A stretch of 64,000 nt of DNA from Herbaspirillum huttiense (GCF_004367745.1 NZ_CP037993.1:5332001-5396000); one strand, 5' to 3'; numbered from the stretch's first letter, positions 1-9,229 are shown. The notes: generated by a model from the letters alone, not told the origin. Numbers and translations: made by a program.

Positions 1-1740
1 CCGGCGTGCGGCATCGCTGCTGGCGACGGCGCGATAGTGTCCCGGCACCTTGGCCACCGGCGACCACTCCGGCAGCACCGGGATCTCGCCCGGGCCATGC
101 GCGGAGAACGGACCGGTGCCATAGACCACCTTGCCATCGACCACGGTCATGACCGATTCGATGGACTTGATGTCGTCTTCATGCACGCTGAAGAAATCCG
201 CCGACAGCACGGCGAGGTCGGCCAGCTGGCCAGCCTGGATCCGACCCTTCTTGGCCTGCTCGCTGGAGAACCAGGCGCTGCCTGCGGTCCACAGTTCCAG
301 TGCAGTTTCGCGAGGTAACCTGCCAGTTGACCGGTACAGTTGCGTCCCGCCAACAGTACGGCCGGAGACCAACCAGTACAGTGCAGTCCAGGGGTTGTAG
401 CTGGCCACGCGGGTGGCGTCGGTACCTGCACCGACCGGCACGCCCATCTCCAGCATCTTGGCCACGGGTGGCGTGTGCTCGGCGGCATCGCTGCCGTAGC
501 GGTCGATGAAGTACTCGCCCTGGAAGGCCATGCGATGCTGGATGGCAATACCGCCGCCCAGTGCCTTGACGCGCTCGATGTTGCGCTCGGTGATGGTCTC
601 GGCGTGGTCGAACATCCAGTGCAGGCCGTCGAAGGGGATATCGCGGTTGACCTTCTCGAACACGTCCAGCATGCGCGAGATCGATTCGTCATAGGTGGCA
701 TGCAGGCGGAACGGCCAGCGGTTGGACACGAGGTGGCGCACCACCCGTTCCAGCTCCTCTTCCATGCCGTCGGCGAGGTCGGGACGCGGTTCGAGGAAAT
801 CCTCGAAGTCGGCCGCCGAGAACACCAGCATTTCACCAGCGCCGTTATGGCGCAGGAAGTCGTCCCCGTCACCGGGCTTGACCATACCGGTCCACTTCTG
901 GAAATCGGCCAGTTCACTTCCCTTGCTCTGCGTGAACAGATTGTAGGCAATGCGGATGGTCAGTTGGCCGTCGGCTGCGAGCTTGTTGATGATCTGGTAG
1001 TCGTCCGGGTAGTTCTGGAAACCGCCGCCGGCATCGATGGCGCTGGTCACGCCCAGGCGGTTCAGCTCGCGCATGAACTGGCGGGTCGAATTGACCTGGT
1101 ATTCCTGCGGCAGGGTCGGTCCCTTGGCCAGGGTGGCATACAGGATCATGGCATTGGGACGAGCGATCAGCATGCCGGTCGGATTGCCCGAGGCATCGCG
1201 CACGATCTCGCCGCCCGGCGGGTTGGGCGTGTCCTTGGTGTAGCCGACCGCCTGCAGCGCGGCGCGATTGAGCAGCGCGCGGTCATACAGGTGCAGCACG
1301 AAGACCGGGGTATCGGGCGCGGCCGCGTTCAATTCTTCCAGCGTGGGCATGCGCTTCTCGGCGAACTGGAATTCGGTCCAGCCACCGACCACGCGCACCC
1401 ATTGCGGATGCGGCGTGCGCGCCGCCTGGTCCTTCAACATGCGCAGTGCATCGGCCAGCGACGGCACGCCTTCCCAGCGCAGTTCCAGGTTGTAGTTCAG
1501 GCCGCCACGGATGAGGTGCAGGTGCGAGTCGTTCAGGCCGGGGATGACGGTGCGGCCGCCCAGGTCGATGACCTGGGTGCTGGCCTGCTTGAGACGCATC
1601 ACGTCGGCGGCGCTGCCGACTTCGATGAATTTTCCGCCGCCGATGGCAACGGCTTCGGCGATGGGGTTTTGCTTGTCGACGGTGTGGATCTTGCCGTTCA
1701 ACAAAATCAGGTCAGGGGTGACGCTGGCTGCGGTGGTCAT
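1..1740 (-). CDS. YtcJ-like amidohydrolase, 3' end beyond left edge
   Basis: This is a metal-dependent amidohydrolase of the YtcJ/Amidohydro_3 type, a family that hydrolyses amide or cyclic C-N bonds; the substrate is unknown. The reverse-complement frame is open from the ATG at 1738-1740, preceded by a GGAG ribosome site, to the window edge, giving about 580 visible codons. An N-terminal beta-rich segment is followed by the metal-binding HLH (H73, H75) after VIPGLNDS. A late AGTDATR motif has its Asp near residue 441. The family is usually 550-620 residues, so little is missing. Its neighbour is a divergent YcaC-like hydrolase, so both may act on amides. The family is confident; the substrate is not. 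Confidence 0.85.
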   Translation of the reverse strand, partial: MTTAASVTPDLILLNGKIHTVDKQNPIAEAVAIGGGKFIEVGSAADVMRLKQASTQVIDLGGRTVIPGLNDSHLHLIRGGLNYNLELRWEGVPSLADALRMLKDQAARTPHPQWVRVVGGWTEFQFAEKRMPTLEELNAAAPDTPVFVLHLYDRALLNRAALQAVGYTKDTPNPPGGEIVRDASGNPTGMLIARPNAMILYATLAKGPTLPQEYQVNSTRQFMRELNRLGVTSAIDAGGGFQNYPDDYQIINKLAADGQLTIRIAYNLFTQSKGSELADFQKWTGMVKPGDGDDFLRHNGAGEMLVFSAADFEDFLEPRPDLADGMEEELERVVRHLVSNRWPFRLHATYDESISRMLDVFEKVNRDIPFDGLHWMFDHAETITERNIERVKALGGGIAIQHRMAFQGEYFIDRYGSDAAEHTPPVAKMLEMGVPVGAGTDATRVASYNPWTALYWLVSGRTVGGTQLYRSTGRLPRETALELWTAGSAWFSSEQAKKGRIQAGQLADLAVLSADFFSVHEDDIKSIESVMTVVDGKVVYGTGPFSAHGPGEIPVLPEWSPVAKVPGHYRAVASSDAARR

Positions 1741-2034
1741 GGAGGCTCCGGGCATGGGCTGCAACGATGAAGAGGGCGGATTGCGCAGGGTGTGGCGTCG
1801 CGGGTGGCGAACCGTCCATCTCATGCGCTTGTGTTGGTGCTTTTGTTGGTGATGGCAGTGTGCAAAAACGCACTGCCAGCGTCTAGCTATACGAACAGAT
1901 AATGGCAGCGCCCTGCCCGCTTGCCTATGATCGCCTCCGGCAGCCTCACTCCCCTGCCACGCCGCTGCGCACCGCCTCTCCCCGGCCAAGGCAGCGGCTG
2001 CCGTCTCCCTGTTCACTCCACCTACGGAACCATC

Positions 2035-2724
2035 ATGACCACCAACACCAAACTCGACGTCCTGACCCCGACCAACTGCCAGCTCATCATCATCGACCAC
2101 CAGCCGCAGATGGCCTTCGGCGTGCAGTCGATGGACCGCCAGGCACTGAAGAACAACGTCGTCGCCCTGGCCAAGTCGGCCAAGGTCTTCAACATCCCTA
2201 CCGTCATCACCACCGTGGAAACCCAGGGCTTCTCCGGCTACACCTATCCGGAACTGCTGTCGGTCTTCCCCGAGCACGACATCCTGGAACGTACCTCCAT
2301 GAACTCCTGGGATGACCAGAAGGTGCGCGACGCCCTCAAGGCCAACGGCAAGAAGAAGGTGGTCGTGGCCGGCCTGTGGACCGAAGTCTGCAACAACAGC
2401 TTCGCCCTGTGTGCCATGGCCGAAGGCGACTACGAGATCTACATGGTGGCCGACGCCTCCGGCGGCACCTCCAAGGAGGCCCACGACTACGCCATGCAGC
2501 GCATGATCCAGGCCGGCGTCATCCCCGTGACCTGGCAGCAGGTGATGCTGGAATGGCAGCGCGACTGGGCCCGCAAGGAAACCTACAACGCCGTCATGGA
2601 CATCGTGCGCGAACACTCGGGGGCCTACGGCATGGGCGTGGACTACGCCTACACCATGGTGCACAAGGCCGAGCAGCGCCCGCACGGCAACCAGAAGATC
2701 CTGGCACCGGTGCCGGCCAAGTAA
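2035..2724 (+). CDS. YcaC-like isochorismatase-family hydrolase
   Basis: This 229-residue cysteine hydrolase belongs to the isochorismatase superfamily and most resembles E. coli YcaC, whose physiological substrate is unknown. The N-terminal beta strand carries the nucleophile-activating Asp (LIIIDHQ, D21). The catalytic Cys lies in AGLWTEVCN (C119). An Arg near residue 86 occupies the region of the usual basic residue. The ATG at 2035 was chosen because the family begins with this short lead-in; an upstream in-frame extension to 1921 lacks any ribosome site. It diverges from the amidohydrolase and is followed by two XapX proteins in the same direction, which fits an amide or nitrile catabolic unit. 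That role is inference only. Confidence 0.85.
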   Translation: MTTNTKLDVLTPTNCQLIIIDHQPQMAFGVQSMDRQALKNNVVALAKSAKVFNIPTVITTVETQGFSGYTYPELLSVFPEHDILERTSMNSWDDQKVRDALKANGKKKVVVAGLWTEVCNNSFALCAMAEGDYEIYMVADASGGTSKEAHDYAMQRMIQAGVIPVTWQQVMLEWQRDWARKETYNAVMDIVREHSGAYGMGVDYAYTMVHKAEQRPHGNQKILAPVPAK

Positions 2725-2808
2725 GCCAGTCCGGTCACCGACGCCGCCGCGCTCCTGCCCTGCATCGGCGGGGCGCGGCGGCGTCCCATCTTCACGAGGA
2801 GCCGGGCC

Positions 2809-2976
2809 ATGTCCGCTTATCTGATTTCCCTGGGGGCCGGCATCCTGATCGGTGTCGTCTATGCGCTCTTCAAGGTGCGCTCACCGGCACCACCGGGCAT
2901 TGCCCTCATCGGCCTCTTGGGCATGGTGCTGGCCGAGCGCCTGATCAACGGCCTGGGCCCCCTGCTGGGCCACTGA
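2809..2976 (+). CDS. XapX domain small membrane protein (first copy)
   Basis: This 55-residue membrane protein belongs to the XapX/DUF1427 family, which has no established biochemical role. It has two hydrophobic segments (about residues 3-20 and 30-46) separated by the family signature KVRSPAPPGIALIGLLGM. An AGGAG ribosome site lies 8-9 bases before the ATG. The second copy starts only 13 bases after its stop, so the two are probably co-translated and may form a complex. The gene is short but recognisable from the strongly conserved SPAPP motif. Confidence 0.8.
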   Translation: MSAYLISLGAGILIGVVYALFKVRSPAPPGIALIGLLGMVLAERLINGLGPLLGH

Positions 2977-2989
2977 TCCCGGAGTACGC

Positions 2990-3232
2990 ATGAAACCTTA
3001 CCTGATCTCCCTCCTGATGGGCCTGCTGGCCGGCCTGATCTACGCGGCCCTGCACGTGCAGTCACCGGCACCGCCCATCATCGCCCTGCTCGGCTTGCTG
3101 GGCATGCTCATCGGCGAACAGCTGGTGCCCATCGTGCGCCGCAAGCTGGCCGGCGAGCCGCTGAGCGCAGCGTGGTTCCACCGCGAATGCATGCCCAAGA
3201 TCACCGGCACACCGCCGCCGGACGCCAAGTGA
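2990..3232 (+). CDS. XapX domain small membrane protein (second copy)
   Basis: This is an 80-residue paralogue of the preceding XapX protein: two transmembrane segments around a HVQSPAPPIIALLGLLGM signature, plus an extra C-terminal tail of about 25 polar residues. The ATG at 2990 has a CCGGAGTACGC leader with a GGAG core. XapX proteins often occur as adjacent pairs beside YcaC-like hydrolases. The pairing suggests a heteromeric membrane unit, possibly a transporter or membrane anchor for the hydrolase, but no function is demonstrated for the family. Confidence 0.8.
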   Translation: MKPYLISLLMGLLAGLIYAALHVQSPAPPIIALLGLLGMLIGEQLVPIVRRKLAGEPLSAAWFHRECMPKITGTPPPDAK

Positions 3233-3247
3233 GCCACCGGGCAGACG

Positions 3248-3646
3248 ATGATGAGCGAAGGGGAGACAACGCCACCATCACACCGCCCCATCGCGGTGAT
3301 CGATGACGATCTCGGGGTCCGCGCGGCCCTGTGCAACTTGCTGGATTCCGCCGGGCATCGCCATTGCAGTTTCGATGGCGGCGAGGATTTCCTCACCAGC
3401 ACCTGCCTGCCGGTAGCCGCCTGCGCCATCGTGGACCTGAACCTGCCTGGAATGAGCGGCTTCGAACTGGCCGAGCAACTGCGCAGCCGGCGACCGGACC
3501 TGCCGGTGCTGTTCATCTCGGCGCAGGTCACGCCGCTGCAGCGCCAGCGCGCCACGGCCATGGGCATGGCGCTGCTGGTCAAACCGGTCGACGCCGATAC
3601 CCTGCTGGTGCTGCTGACGTCCACCCTGCTCTACGGCCCGCCCTGA
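3248..3646 (+). CDS. Single-domain response regulator (receiver only)
   Basis: This 132-residue protein consists only of a CheY-like receiver of the FixJ type. It shows the acidic pair D20-D21, the phosphoacceptor D63 in VDLNLPGMSG, the conserved Ser at 91 and K112 in the VKPVD loop. It has no DNA-binding or output domain, so it must act through protein interaction or as a phosphate sink. It starts 15 bases after the XapX pair, with an alternative Met one codon later. The histidine kinase beginning about 65 bases downstream is its obvious partner. Confidence 0.88.
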   Translation: MMSEGETTPPSHRPIAVIDDDLGVRAALCNLLDSAGHRHCSFDGGEDFLTSTCLPVAACAIVDLNLPGMSGFELAEQLRSRRPDLPVLFISAQVTPLQRQRATAMGMALLVKPVDADTLLVLLTSTLLYGPP

Positions 3647-3711
3647 ACCGCACGCGTCGGCAATGCGGCACAATGCGGCCTTGACCTCATCATCCTTGCC
3701 TGGAGATCCCC

Positions 3712-5268
3712 TTGCCGTCCGACCCGCGCCCTGCCGACGACGATGCCCTGCTGCACGCCCTGCGCGAATTGTCGGCGCTGCTCGACCCGGTCCTGCTCAA
3801 GCCGGCACTCACCCGCGCGCTCTGCCATCTGGCCGGTGCACGGCGCTGCCTGCTGGTGCGACATGAGGCCGACCTGACGCTGATCGAGTCCGAGGCCCTG
3901 CGCGATGGCATGGGCGTCTGCAACAGCCAGGATCACTGCATCGCCGGGCCGGACGATCTGCACACGGCCACGCTCACCCTGCGCCTGAGCCATCGTGGCC
4001 AGGCGCGTGGCGAACTGCTGCTGTATTACGACGCGCCACCCGCTGCGGCCATGACGCGCTGCGCCCATCACCTCGCCGCCCACGCCGCCGTGGCTCTGGC
4101 CAATGCCGCCGACCATGCGCAGGCCTTGCTGGAAAAGGAACAACTGCTGTGCGCCGAACGCGAACTGCGCACCAGCCAGGAACTGCTCAAGCAGGGCGAA
4201 CGCTTCAACCACGCCGGCAGCATGCGCTACCTGGTGCGCGAAGACCTGATGTTCTGCTCCGATGAACTGTGCCGCATCTACGGCCTGCCGGCGGGCCGCA
4301 ACTGCATCACCTATGACGAGTTCGCGTCCATCATGCATCCCGATGACCGGCAGGAAGTGATCGAGACCGTCAATGCGGCCGTCGCCATGGGCGGCACCAT
4401 CCGCGTGGAGCACCGCATCTGCCGCCAGGACACGGGCGAGGTGCGCTATCTCTCCGGCATCGGCAAGCCGGTATGGGTGGATGGCACCTTCACCGAATAC
4501 GTGGGGACGGCCACCGACATCACCGTGCGGCGGCAGGCGGAATACGCCATCCGCGCAGCCCAGGTGGACATGGAACGCGTCTCGCGCGCCAACACCGTGG
4601 GCCAGCTGACCGCGTCCATCGCCCATGAAATCAACCAGCCGCTGATGTCCATCGTCTCCAACGCCGGGGCCAGCCTGCGCTGGCTGAACCGGCCCGTGCC
4701 GGAACTGGAACATGCGCGCGCCGGCCTGCGCGACATCATCAGCGAAGGCCAGCGCGCCGGCGGCATCATCAGCAGCCTGCAGAACCTGACCCGCAATCGC
4801 GCGCCGCAATTCGAGCGCCTCAACCTGGCTGCGCTGATCCGCCATACGCTGACCCTGTCACGCAGCGAGCTGGATCAACGCGAAGTGCATCTTTCGCTGT
4901 CCCTGCCGCCTGCCGAGGTCCATGTACTGGGGGATACGGTGCAGTTGCAGCAGGTGCTGCTGAACCTGGTGGTCAATGCCATCGATGCCATGGCAGCCGT
5001 GCCGGAAAATGCTCGCACGCTCAACATTGGCGTGAGCTGCTGCAATGAACAGCGCGTGAAGGTAGAGATACAGGATAGCGGCGAAGGCATCGCGGACGAC
5101 GCCATGCCGCACATCTTCGATGCCTTCTATACCACCAAGGAAAACGGCATGGGCATGGGGCTGGCGATCTGCCGTTCCATCATCGAGACCCATCGCGGCC
5201 GCCTGCGCGTGGAGGCGGCGCAGCCGCAAGGGACGGTGTTCAGCTTCGACCTGCCGCGCGTGCCGTGA
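3712..5268 (+). CDS. Soluble PAS-domain sensor histidine kinase
   Basis: This 518-residue histidine kinase has no predicted membrane segment. Residues 1-150 look like a divergent GAF-type sensory region. A PAS/PAC module follows (about 165-285). The dimerisation/phosphorylation domain has the H-box SIAHEINQPL (H305), which resembles the DctB/FixL class. The ATPase domain carries an N-box (VVNAIDAM, about 420-427), a G1 box DSGEGI and a GMGMGLAI G2 box. The TTG at 3712 is taken as start because GGAGA lies five bases upstream and no good ATG is near. It probably phosphorylates the receiver encoded just upstream. The signal is unknown, but it should be cytoplasmic. Confidence 0.88.
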   Translation: MPSDPRPADDDALLHALRELSALLDPVLLKPALTRALCHLAGARRCLLVRHEADLTLIESEALRDGMGVCNSQDHCIAGPDDLHTATLTLRLSHRGQARGELLLYYDAPPAAAMTRCAHHLAAHAAVALANAADHAQALLEKEQLLCAERELRTSQELLKQGERFNHAGSMRYLVREDLMFCSDELCRIYGLPAGRNCITYDEFASIMHPDDRQEVIETVNAAVAMGGTIRVEHRICRQDTGEVRYLSGIGKPVWVDGTFTEYVGTATDITVRRQAEYAIRAAQVDMERVSRANTVGQLTASIAHEINQPLMSIVSNAGASLRWLNRPVPELEHARAGLRDIISEGQRAGGIISSLQNLTRNRAPQFERLNLAALIRHTLTLSRSELDQREVHLSLSLPPAEVHVLGDTVQLQQVLLNLVVNAIDAMAAVPENARTLNIGVSCCNEQRVKVEIQDSGEGIADDAMPHIFDAFYTTKENGMGMGLAICRSIIETHRGRLRVEAAQPQGTVFSFDLPRVP

Positions 5269-5280
5269 GCCCCGCGGCCC

Positions 5281-6183
5281 TCAGCCCAGCCGGCGACGCC
5301 ATGCGCCCGGACTGCTGCCCACGATCTGCGAGAACACGCGGCTGAAATGGCTCTGGTCGTAGAAGTCGCAGGCCACTGCGATCTCGGCCAGCGACAACCC
5401 GCTGTGGCGCAGATATTCGCGCGCCATGTCGACCCGCTGCAGCAGCAGCCACTGGTGCGGCGTGTGACCGGTACTGGCCTTGAAGGCGCGCAGGAAGTAG
5501 CTGGCCGACATGTTGCATTCGCGCGCGATCTCGGGAATGGAGACCTGGTCGCGGTTTTTCTGCAGCAGCATCTGCTTGGCCCGCTCCTCGTGCAGGCGCG
5601 ACAGCCGCACATGGCGCGGCGCAGGCAGGCTGGCCCCGCCATAGCGTTGCAGCAGATGGGTGCCCATGGCCAGGCCGAGCTGGTCGACGAACAGGTGATT
5701 GTCGGCATCGGGCTGGGCCAGTGCCGGGGCCAGTGCGGCGGCCAGATGGGCCAGCACCGGATCATCGTGGCCGGTGACGGTGGCCAGTCCGCTGGCCTTG
5801 CGTCCGCGCAGATCCTCGTTGACCGTGGCGAACCATGACAGCGGCAACTCCACCAGCAGGAAGTCGAAGGGCGTCTGCAAGTCGGCCCGGTAGTCTTCGG
5901 AAAAATCGCGGATGTAGACGGCACCGCGTCCGAACTCGAACTGCGCGCCCTGGCGGCCACGGAAAATGCTGCGGCGGTGTTGCGACGCCATCGAGATGCC
6001 GACCAGGAAACCGCGATCGGAGGCCGGCGTGTAGACCTGCGACACCTCACGGCCTTCAACCCGCTTGCGATAGAAGCTGAACTGACTGCCCTGCAGCTCC
6101 TGGCTCTGCTTCAGCGCAGTGGACGAGCAGCCGAGAGAGTCGCTGCGTGCGGGGGCGGTGGCAAGCGGGACCTGGGCAGTCAT
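5281..6183 (-). CDS. AraC-family transcriptional regulator
   Basis: This 300-residue AraC/XylS regulator has an N-terminal sensing half with an AraC-binding-like segment (GAVYIRDFSEDY) and a C-terminal double helix-turn-helix (about 200-298). The latter includes the SIPEIARECNMSASYFLRAF and family-typical CDFYDQSHFSRVF segments. The ATG at 6183 was preferred over longer frames because GAGGT precedes it by six bases. It converges on the histidine kinase gene with only 12 bases between stops, so it is probably not cotranscribed with it. The target genes are unknown; the PaiB-like gene on the same strand lies upstream. Confidence 0.85.
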   Translation of the reverse strand: MTAQVPLATAPARSDSLGCSSTALKQSQELQGSQFSFYRKRVEGREVSQVYTPASDRGFLVGISMASQHRRSIFRGRQGAQFEFGRGAVYIRDFSEDYRADLQTPFDFLLVELPLSWFATVNEDLRGRKASGLATVTGHDDPVLAHLAAALAPALAQPDADNHLFVDQLGLAMGTHLLQRYGGASLPAPRHVRLSRLHEERAKQMLLQKNRDQVSIPEIARECNMSASYFLRAFKASTGHTPHQWLLLQRVDMAREYLRHSGLSLAEIAVACDFYDQSHFSRVFSQIVGSSPGAWRRRLG

Positions 6184-6294
6184 GGGCGACCTCGTGGAAA
6201 ACTGGAATGCAGGAGGGCATGCGACAACCCTGTTCCGGGATTCTACAGGGCCGCGCATTCCCGTGTGAGGAATCAACAGCTTGCTTGCCCGCGA

Positions 6295-6933
6295 TTACTG
6301 TTGCTTGCGGGCAGCCTCCTGCAGCATGGCCTCGCCCAGCTGCACATGGCCGCGCTCGGCCAGCGTTCTGCCTGCGCCTTCGATATCCCGCACGTCCTTG
6401 TTCTGGCTGAGCTTGCGCTTGCCTTCCAGGCGCGTGATCTCGATTTCGATGCCGACAATGGCCTTGAGCAAGGTATCGGTGTAGTCGGCAGGCGCATCGG
6501 ACATCTTCCAGGGCTTGGCCTCCCCGGCCTCGTGAGTACGGGTCAGGCGCGCCACCACGCCGCGCAGGTAGCGCTCGTCATCGCGGATGGTCACGCGGCC
6601 ATGGGCATGCGCCACGCTGTAATTCCAGGTCGGCACCTGGCGATGCGCCTCATGCTTGCTGGGATACCAGCTCGGCGAGATGTAGGCATCGCCCGCCGAG
6701 AACACCACCAGCACTTCATCGCCATCGGCCAGCGCGCGCCACAGCGGATTGGCGCGCGCCACGTGCAGATGCAGCGTGCCCAAGGCCCCCTGAGCGGTGT
6801 CGAGATGGCAAGGAAGATGGTTGGCATCCAGCCCGCTGGCCGTGTGCGAGACCAGCACGCCGAAGGGATGGGCGGTGATGAGCTGGTGCAGGCTGGCAGT
6901 GTCCTGGTCGGCGAAATGGGCGGGGATGTACAT
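6295..6933 (-). CDS. PaiB-like FMN-binding protein
   Basis: This 212-residue protein is of the PaiB/FMN-binding split-barrel family. In Bacillus, PaiB is annotated as a negative regulator of sporulation and protease genes; in proteobacteria the role is undefined. Family hallmarks are the N-terminal MYIPAHFADQD, the central ISPSWYPSKHEAHRQVPTWNY segment (about 80-104, written here as two adjoining motifs ISPSWYPSK and VPTWNY) and a C-terminal helical EGKRKLSQNK motif. The length matches the family. It lies upstream of, and on the same strand as, the AraC regulator, with 111 bases between them. Confidence 0.88.
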   Translation of the reverse strand: MYIPAHFADQDTASLHQLITAHPFGVLVSHTASGLDANHLPCHLDTAQGALGTLHLHVARANPLWRALADGDEVLVVFSAGDAYISPSWYPSKHEAHRQVPTWNYSVAHAHGRVTIRDDERYLRGVVARLTRTHEAGEAKPWKMSDAPADYTDTLLKAIVGIEIEITRLEGKRKLSQNKDVRDIEGAGRTLAERGHVQLGEAMLQEAARKQQ

Positions 6934-6978
6934 GGCGGGCGGCTGGCGTTGGACTGGCGTTGAAGGGAGAGTAGCGCC

Positions 6979-7563
6979 CTATTCTATTGCATCCTGCGCC
7001 GCGACTACCTGCAGTTGCGGCCAGCGCACCAGCCAGCCACGGCCATGGACGCGGGCAGCAAACTGCGCCTGCTTGTCAGTGGCGAAGGCACCGGCCGGGC
7101 GCAGCAGCCCTTGCCACAAGTCCTGCAAACCGAGCGGGGCGGCGATCTCGATGCGGTCCTCCCGGGTGAGACGCACGGCCACGGCCGTAGCGGTCTCGGG
7201 CCAGTAGCGCAGGGCATCGGTGGCGCAGGTGTAGGGGGCATCGCCATTGCGCAGATGCATGCGCGCCTGGTTGCGCACCGACCACTGCGGGCCGGGGCAG
7301 GCCATTGTCAGCTGCGCCTCCAGCGCAAGATCCTTCTCCGGCGAACAAGCGGCGGGATCGAACCAGATGACGTCGATATCGCTGTGCGGGGCCGTGGCCG
7401 GACGGCCATGCAGCGCATCCCACACCGCATTGCGCACGCAGCCCGCGCCTATCCATGCATCCGGCAGCGCCAGACTGCGCACGGCCTGCAGCAAGGGCAG
7501 GCGATGCGCATCGGCGGCGATCAACTGCTGCAGCCGGGTGGCCAGAGGATCGTCCTGCGCCAC
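6979..7563 (-). CDS. Nucleotidyltransferase-like protein (DUF925 type)
   Basis: This protein of about 194 residues belongs to the DUF925 nucleotidyltransferase-like family. It has an N-terminal helical bundle, then AGCVRNAVWDAL and the HSDIDVIWFDP strand, which supplies the acidic DxD-type pair expected in the nucleotidyltransferase fold. The GTG at 7563 is a guess at the start: it lies eight bases after the PACE stop, whereas upstream codons overlap the PACE gene and give a low-complexity Arg-rich lead. The order suggests translational coupling to the PACE pump gene. The substrate is unknown. Confidence 0.75.
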   Translation of the reverse strand: MAQDDPLATRLQQLIAADAHRLPLLQAVRSLALPDAWIGAGCVRNAVWDALHGRPATAPHSDIDVIWFDPAACSPEKDLALEAQLTMACPGPQWSVRNQARMHLRNGDAPYTCATDALRYWPETATAVAVRLTREDRIEIAAPLGLQDLWQGLLRPAGAFATDKQAQFAARVHGRGWLVRWPQLQVVAAQDAIE

Positions 7564-7570
7564 CGTTGGC

Positions 7571-8020
7571 TCAGTGCGCTTCTGCGGTTTGCGGGCTGAC
7601 CGGCATGGCCGAGCTGGGCAGGCCGAAGACACGGTCAAAGCCGAGGTTGAACAGATAGGTGTAGATCATGAAGAACACGATCAGCCCGAAGTCCAGTACC
7701 AGCGCTTCCCACAGGCTGATGCCCAGCCACCAGGCGAACAGCGGCACCAGCATCACCACCAGCCCGCCTTCGAAACCGAGGGCGTGCGCGGCACGGCGCG
7801 CAAAGTTGCGGCCACGGCGCGGCTGGCGTGCCTCCCAGCGTTCGAACAAACCGTTGAAGATGAAATTCCATACGAAGGCAATGGTCGACGAGGCCACGGC
7901 GGCCGCCGACGCATGGCCACTGTCATGGCCCGCGAAGACGCTCAGCCCGACCGTGGTGAAAATGATGGCCAGCCCCTCGAAGAGGCAGGCATAGACCAGC
8001 TTGCGTTTGAATCCCTGCAT
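7571..8020 (-). CDS. PACE-family efflux transporter
   Basis: This 149-residue inner-membrane pump is of the PACE (AceI) family, proton-coupled exporters of biocides such as chlorhexidine and short diamines. It consists of two tandem BTP repeats, each with two transmembrane helices. Both halves carry the FEG signature (CLFEGLAI near residue 13 and GFEGGLVV near 84) with the Glu that is essential for transport in AceI. A LysR regulator is divergent across a 142-base gap; this pairing is typical for PACE genes and predicts control by that LysR. Confidence 0.9.
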   Translation of the reverse strand: MQGFKRKLVYACLFEGLAIIFTTVGLSVFAGHDSGHASAAAVASSTIAFVWNFIFNGLFERWEARQPRRGRNFARRAAHALGFEGGLVVMLVPLFAWWLGISLWEALVLDFGLIVFFMIYTYLFNLGFDRVFGLPSSAMPVSPQTAEAH

Positions 8021-8162
8021 GATGTGCTCCTGAAGACGGCAGCGCGCCAGTCCTCTGGCCGCGCGATGGAAAGCATTCTATGATGAAGTTTCTGATGAAT
8101 GAAGTCGGCTTCTTTCAGTTTTTCTGACAGGTCGGCACTGCGATATACACAAGGAACAGACG

Positions 8163-9074
8163 ATGGCTTTCTCCAGTGACAACGTCAGGGTCTTCCTGGC
8201 CGTGCTCGACAGTGGTTCGTTCTCGGCGGCGGCGCGCCAGCTGGGACGCGTGCCTTCCTCGGTCAGCATGACCATCAGCCAGCTGGAAGCGGAGCTGGAC
8301 CTGGTGCTGTTCGACCGCACCGCGCGCGATGCCCGACCGACCGAACTGGCGCGCGCGCTGGAACCGGATGCACGCCTGCTGGCCAGCACCCTGCGCCAGC
8401 TCGACGCCCACGCGCTGGCCATGCATCAGGGACTGGAGCGCAAGCTGACGCTGGCGGTGGCCCCGGAACTGCTGTCGGTGCCCTGGGCCAAACCGCTGGC
8501 GGTGCTGGCGGAAGAATTTCCCTCACTGGAGGTGGAAGTACTGTCCTCGCCGCAGGCCGATGCCATGCGCATGCTCTATGACAATACGGCACAGCTGGCG
8601 CTGGTCTTCGAGCGCCATGCCGGCAATGACCGCGAGGCCTTCCAGGAATTCAGCAGCGAGATGATGGTGGCGGTGATCGCACCCGAGCATCCGGCGCGGC
8701 TGCGCAAGAAGCGCAAGCTGCGTTATGAAGACCTGTACGACATCCGCCAGATCGCCGTGGCCAGCCGCGATGCCAGCATCTCGGACCCGCGCTTCTTCCT
8801 CGCACGCCACCTCTGGCGCACCGACAATCACCTGGCCACGCTGTCGCTGGTGCGCGAGGGACTGGGCTGGGCCTATCTGCCGCACAGCCTGGTGCAGGCA
8901 CAGATCGAGGCCGGTACGCTGGTGGTCATCGATTTCGACAACATCAGCAACCAGCAGCGCATGTGGGTGGATGTGGTGTGGAACAAGGACCAGCCGCTGG
9001 GGCTGGGGGCGCAGCGTTTCATTGCCCTGATGCGCGAAATGGCACCGAGCCGGCGCAAGCGCGCGCACAAATGA
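8163..9074 (+). CDS. LysR-family regulator divergent from PACE pump
   Basis: This 303-residue LysR regulator has an N-terminal winged helix-turn-helix (residues 5-63, with SGSFSAAARQLGRVPSSVS) and a C-terminal substrate-binding domain (about 90-295). The start has AGGAAC upstream. Divergence from the PACE transporter across a short shared promoter strongly suggests it controls that pump and itself. Downstream lies an unusual convergent intergenic region with repeats. Confidence 0.9.
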   Translation: MAFSSDNVRVFLAVLDSGSFSAAARQLGRVPSSVSMTISQLEAELDLVLFDRTARDARPTELARALEPDARLLASTLRQLDAHALAMHQGLERKLTLAVAPELLSVPWAKPLAVLAEEFPSLEVEVLSSPQADAMRMLYDNTAQLALVFERHAGNDREAFQEFSSEMMVAVIAPEHPARLRKKRKLRYEDLYDIRQIAVASRDASISDPRFFLARHLWRTDNHLATLSLVREGLGWAYLPHSLVQAQIEAGTLVVIDFDNISNQQRMWVDVVWNKDQPLGLGAQRFIALMREMAPSRRKRAHK

Positions 9075-9167
9075 ATGCGGCCCGCAGAGACCTTCGGACT
9101 GAGCCGCTCAGTCAGGGCCGGCTCGGAGGCGCTGCGCGGGCAAGATCATCATCACGCTACACAGCGT

Positions 9168-9205
9168 CTTCGATACGCGGCGGGGCCGCTACTCAGTCCG
9201 AACGG
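9168..9205. repeat. Dispersed inverted element, copy A
   Basis: A 38-base unit running from CTTCGATACG to the ACTCAGTCCGAACGG end matches the inverted half of the element at 45860-45897. A degenerate partner half (CCTTCGGACTGAG, 9091-9103) lies upstream in opposite orientation, so the pair brackets about 110 bases. It sits between two convergent genes. Confidence 0.65.
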
Positions 9206-9229
9206 TTGGTTTTTGCACCATGAACATCG

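Noticed and set aside
280..360. Possible frameshift in the amidohydrolase gene near its C-terminal third
   Set aside because: Reading the reverse complement codon by codon gives continuous family-like sequence (RTVGGTQLYRSTGRLPRETALELW spans 289-360 without a break), so the frame is intact.
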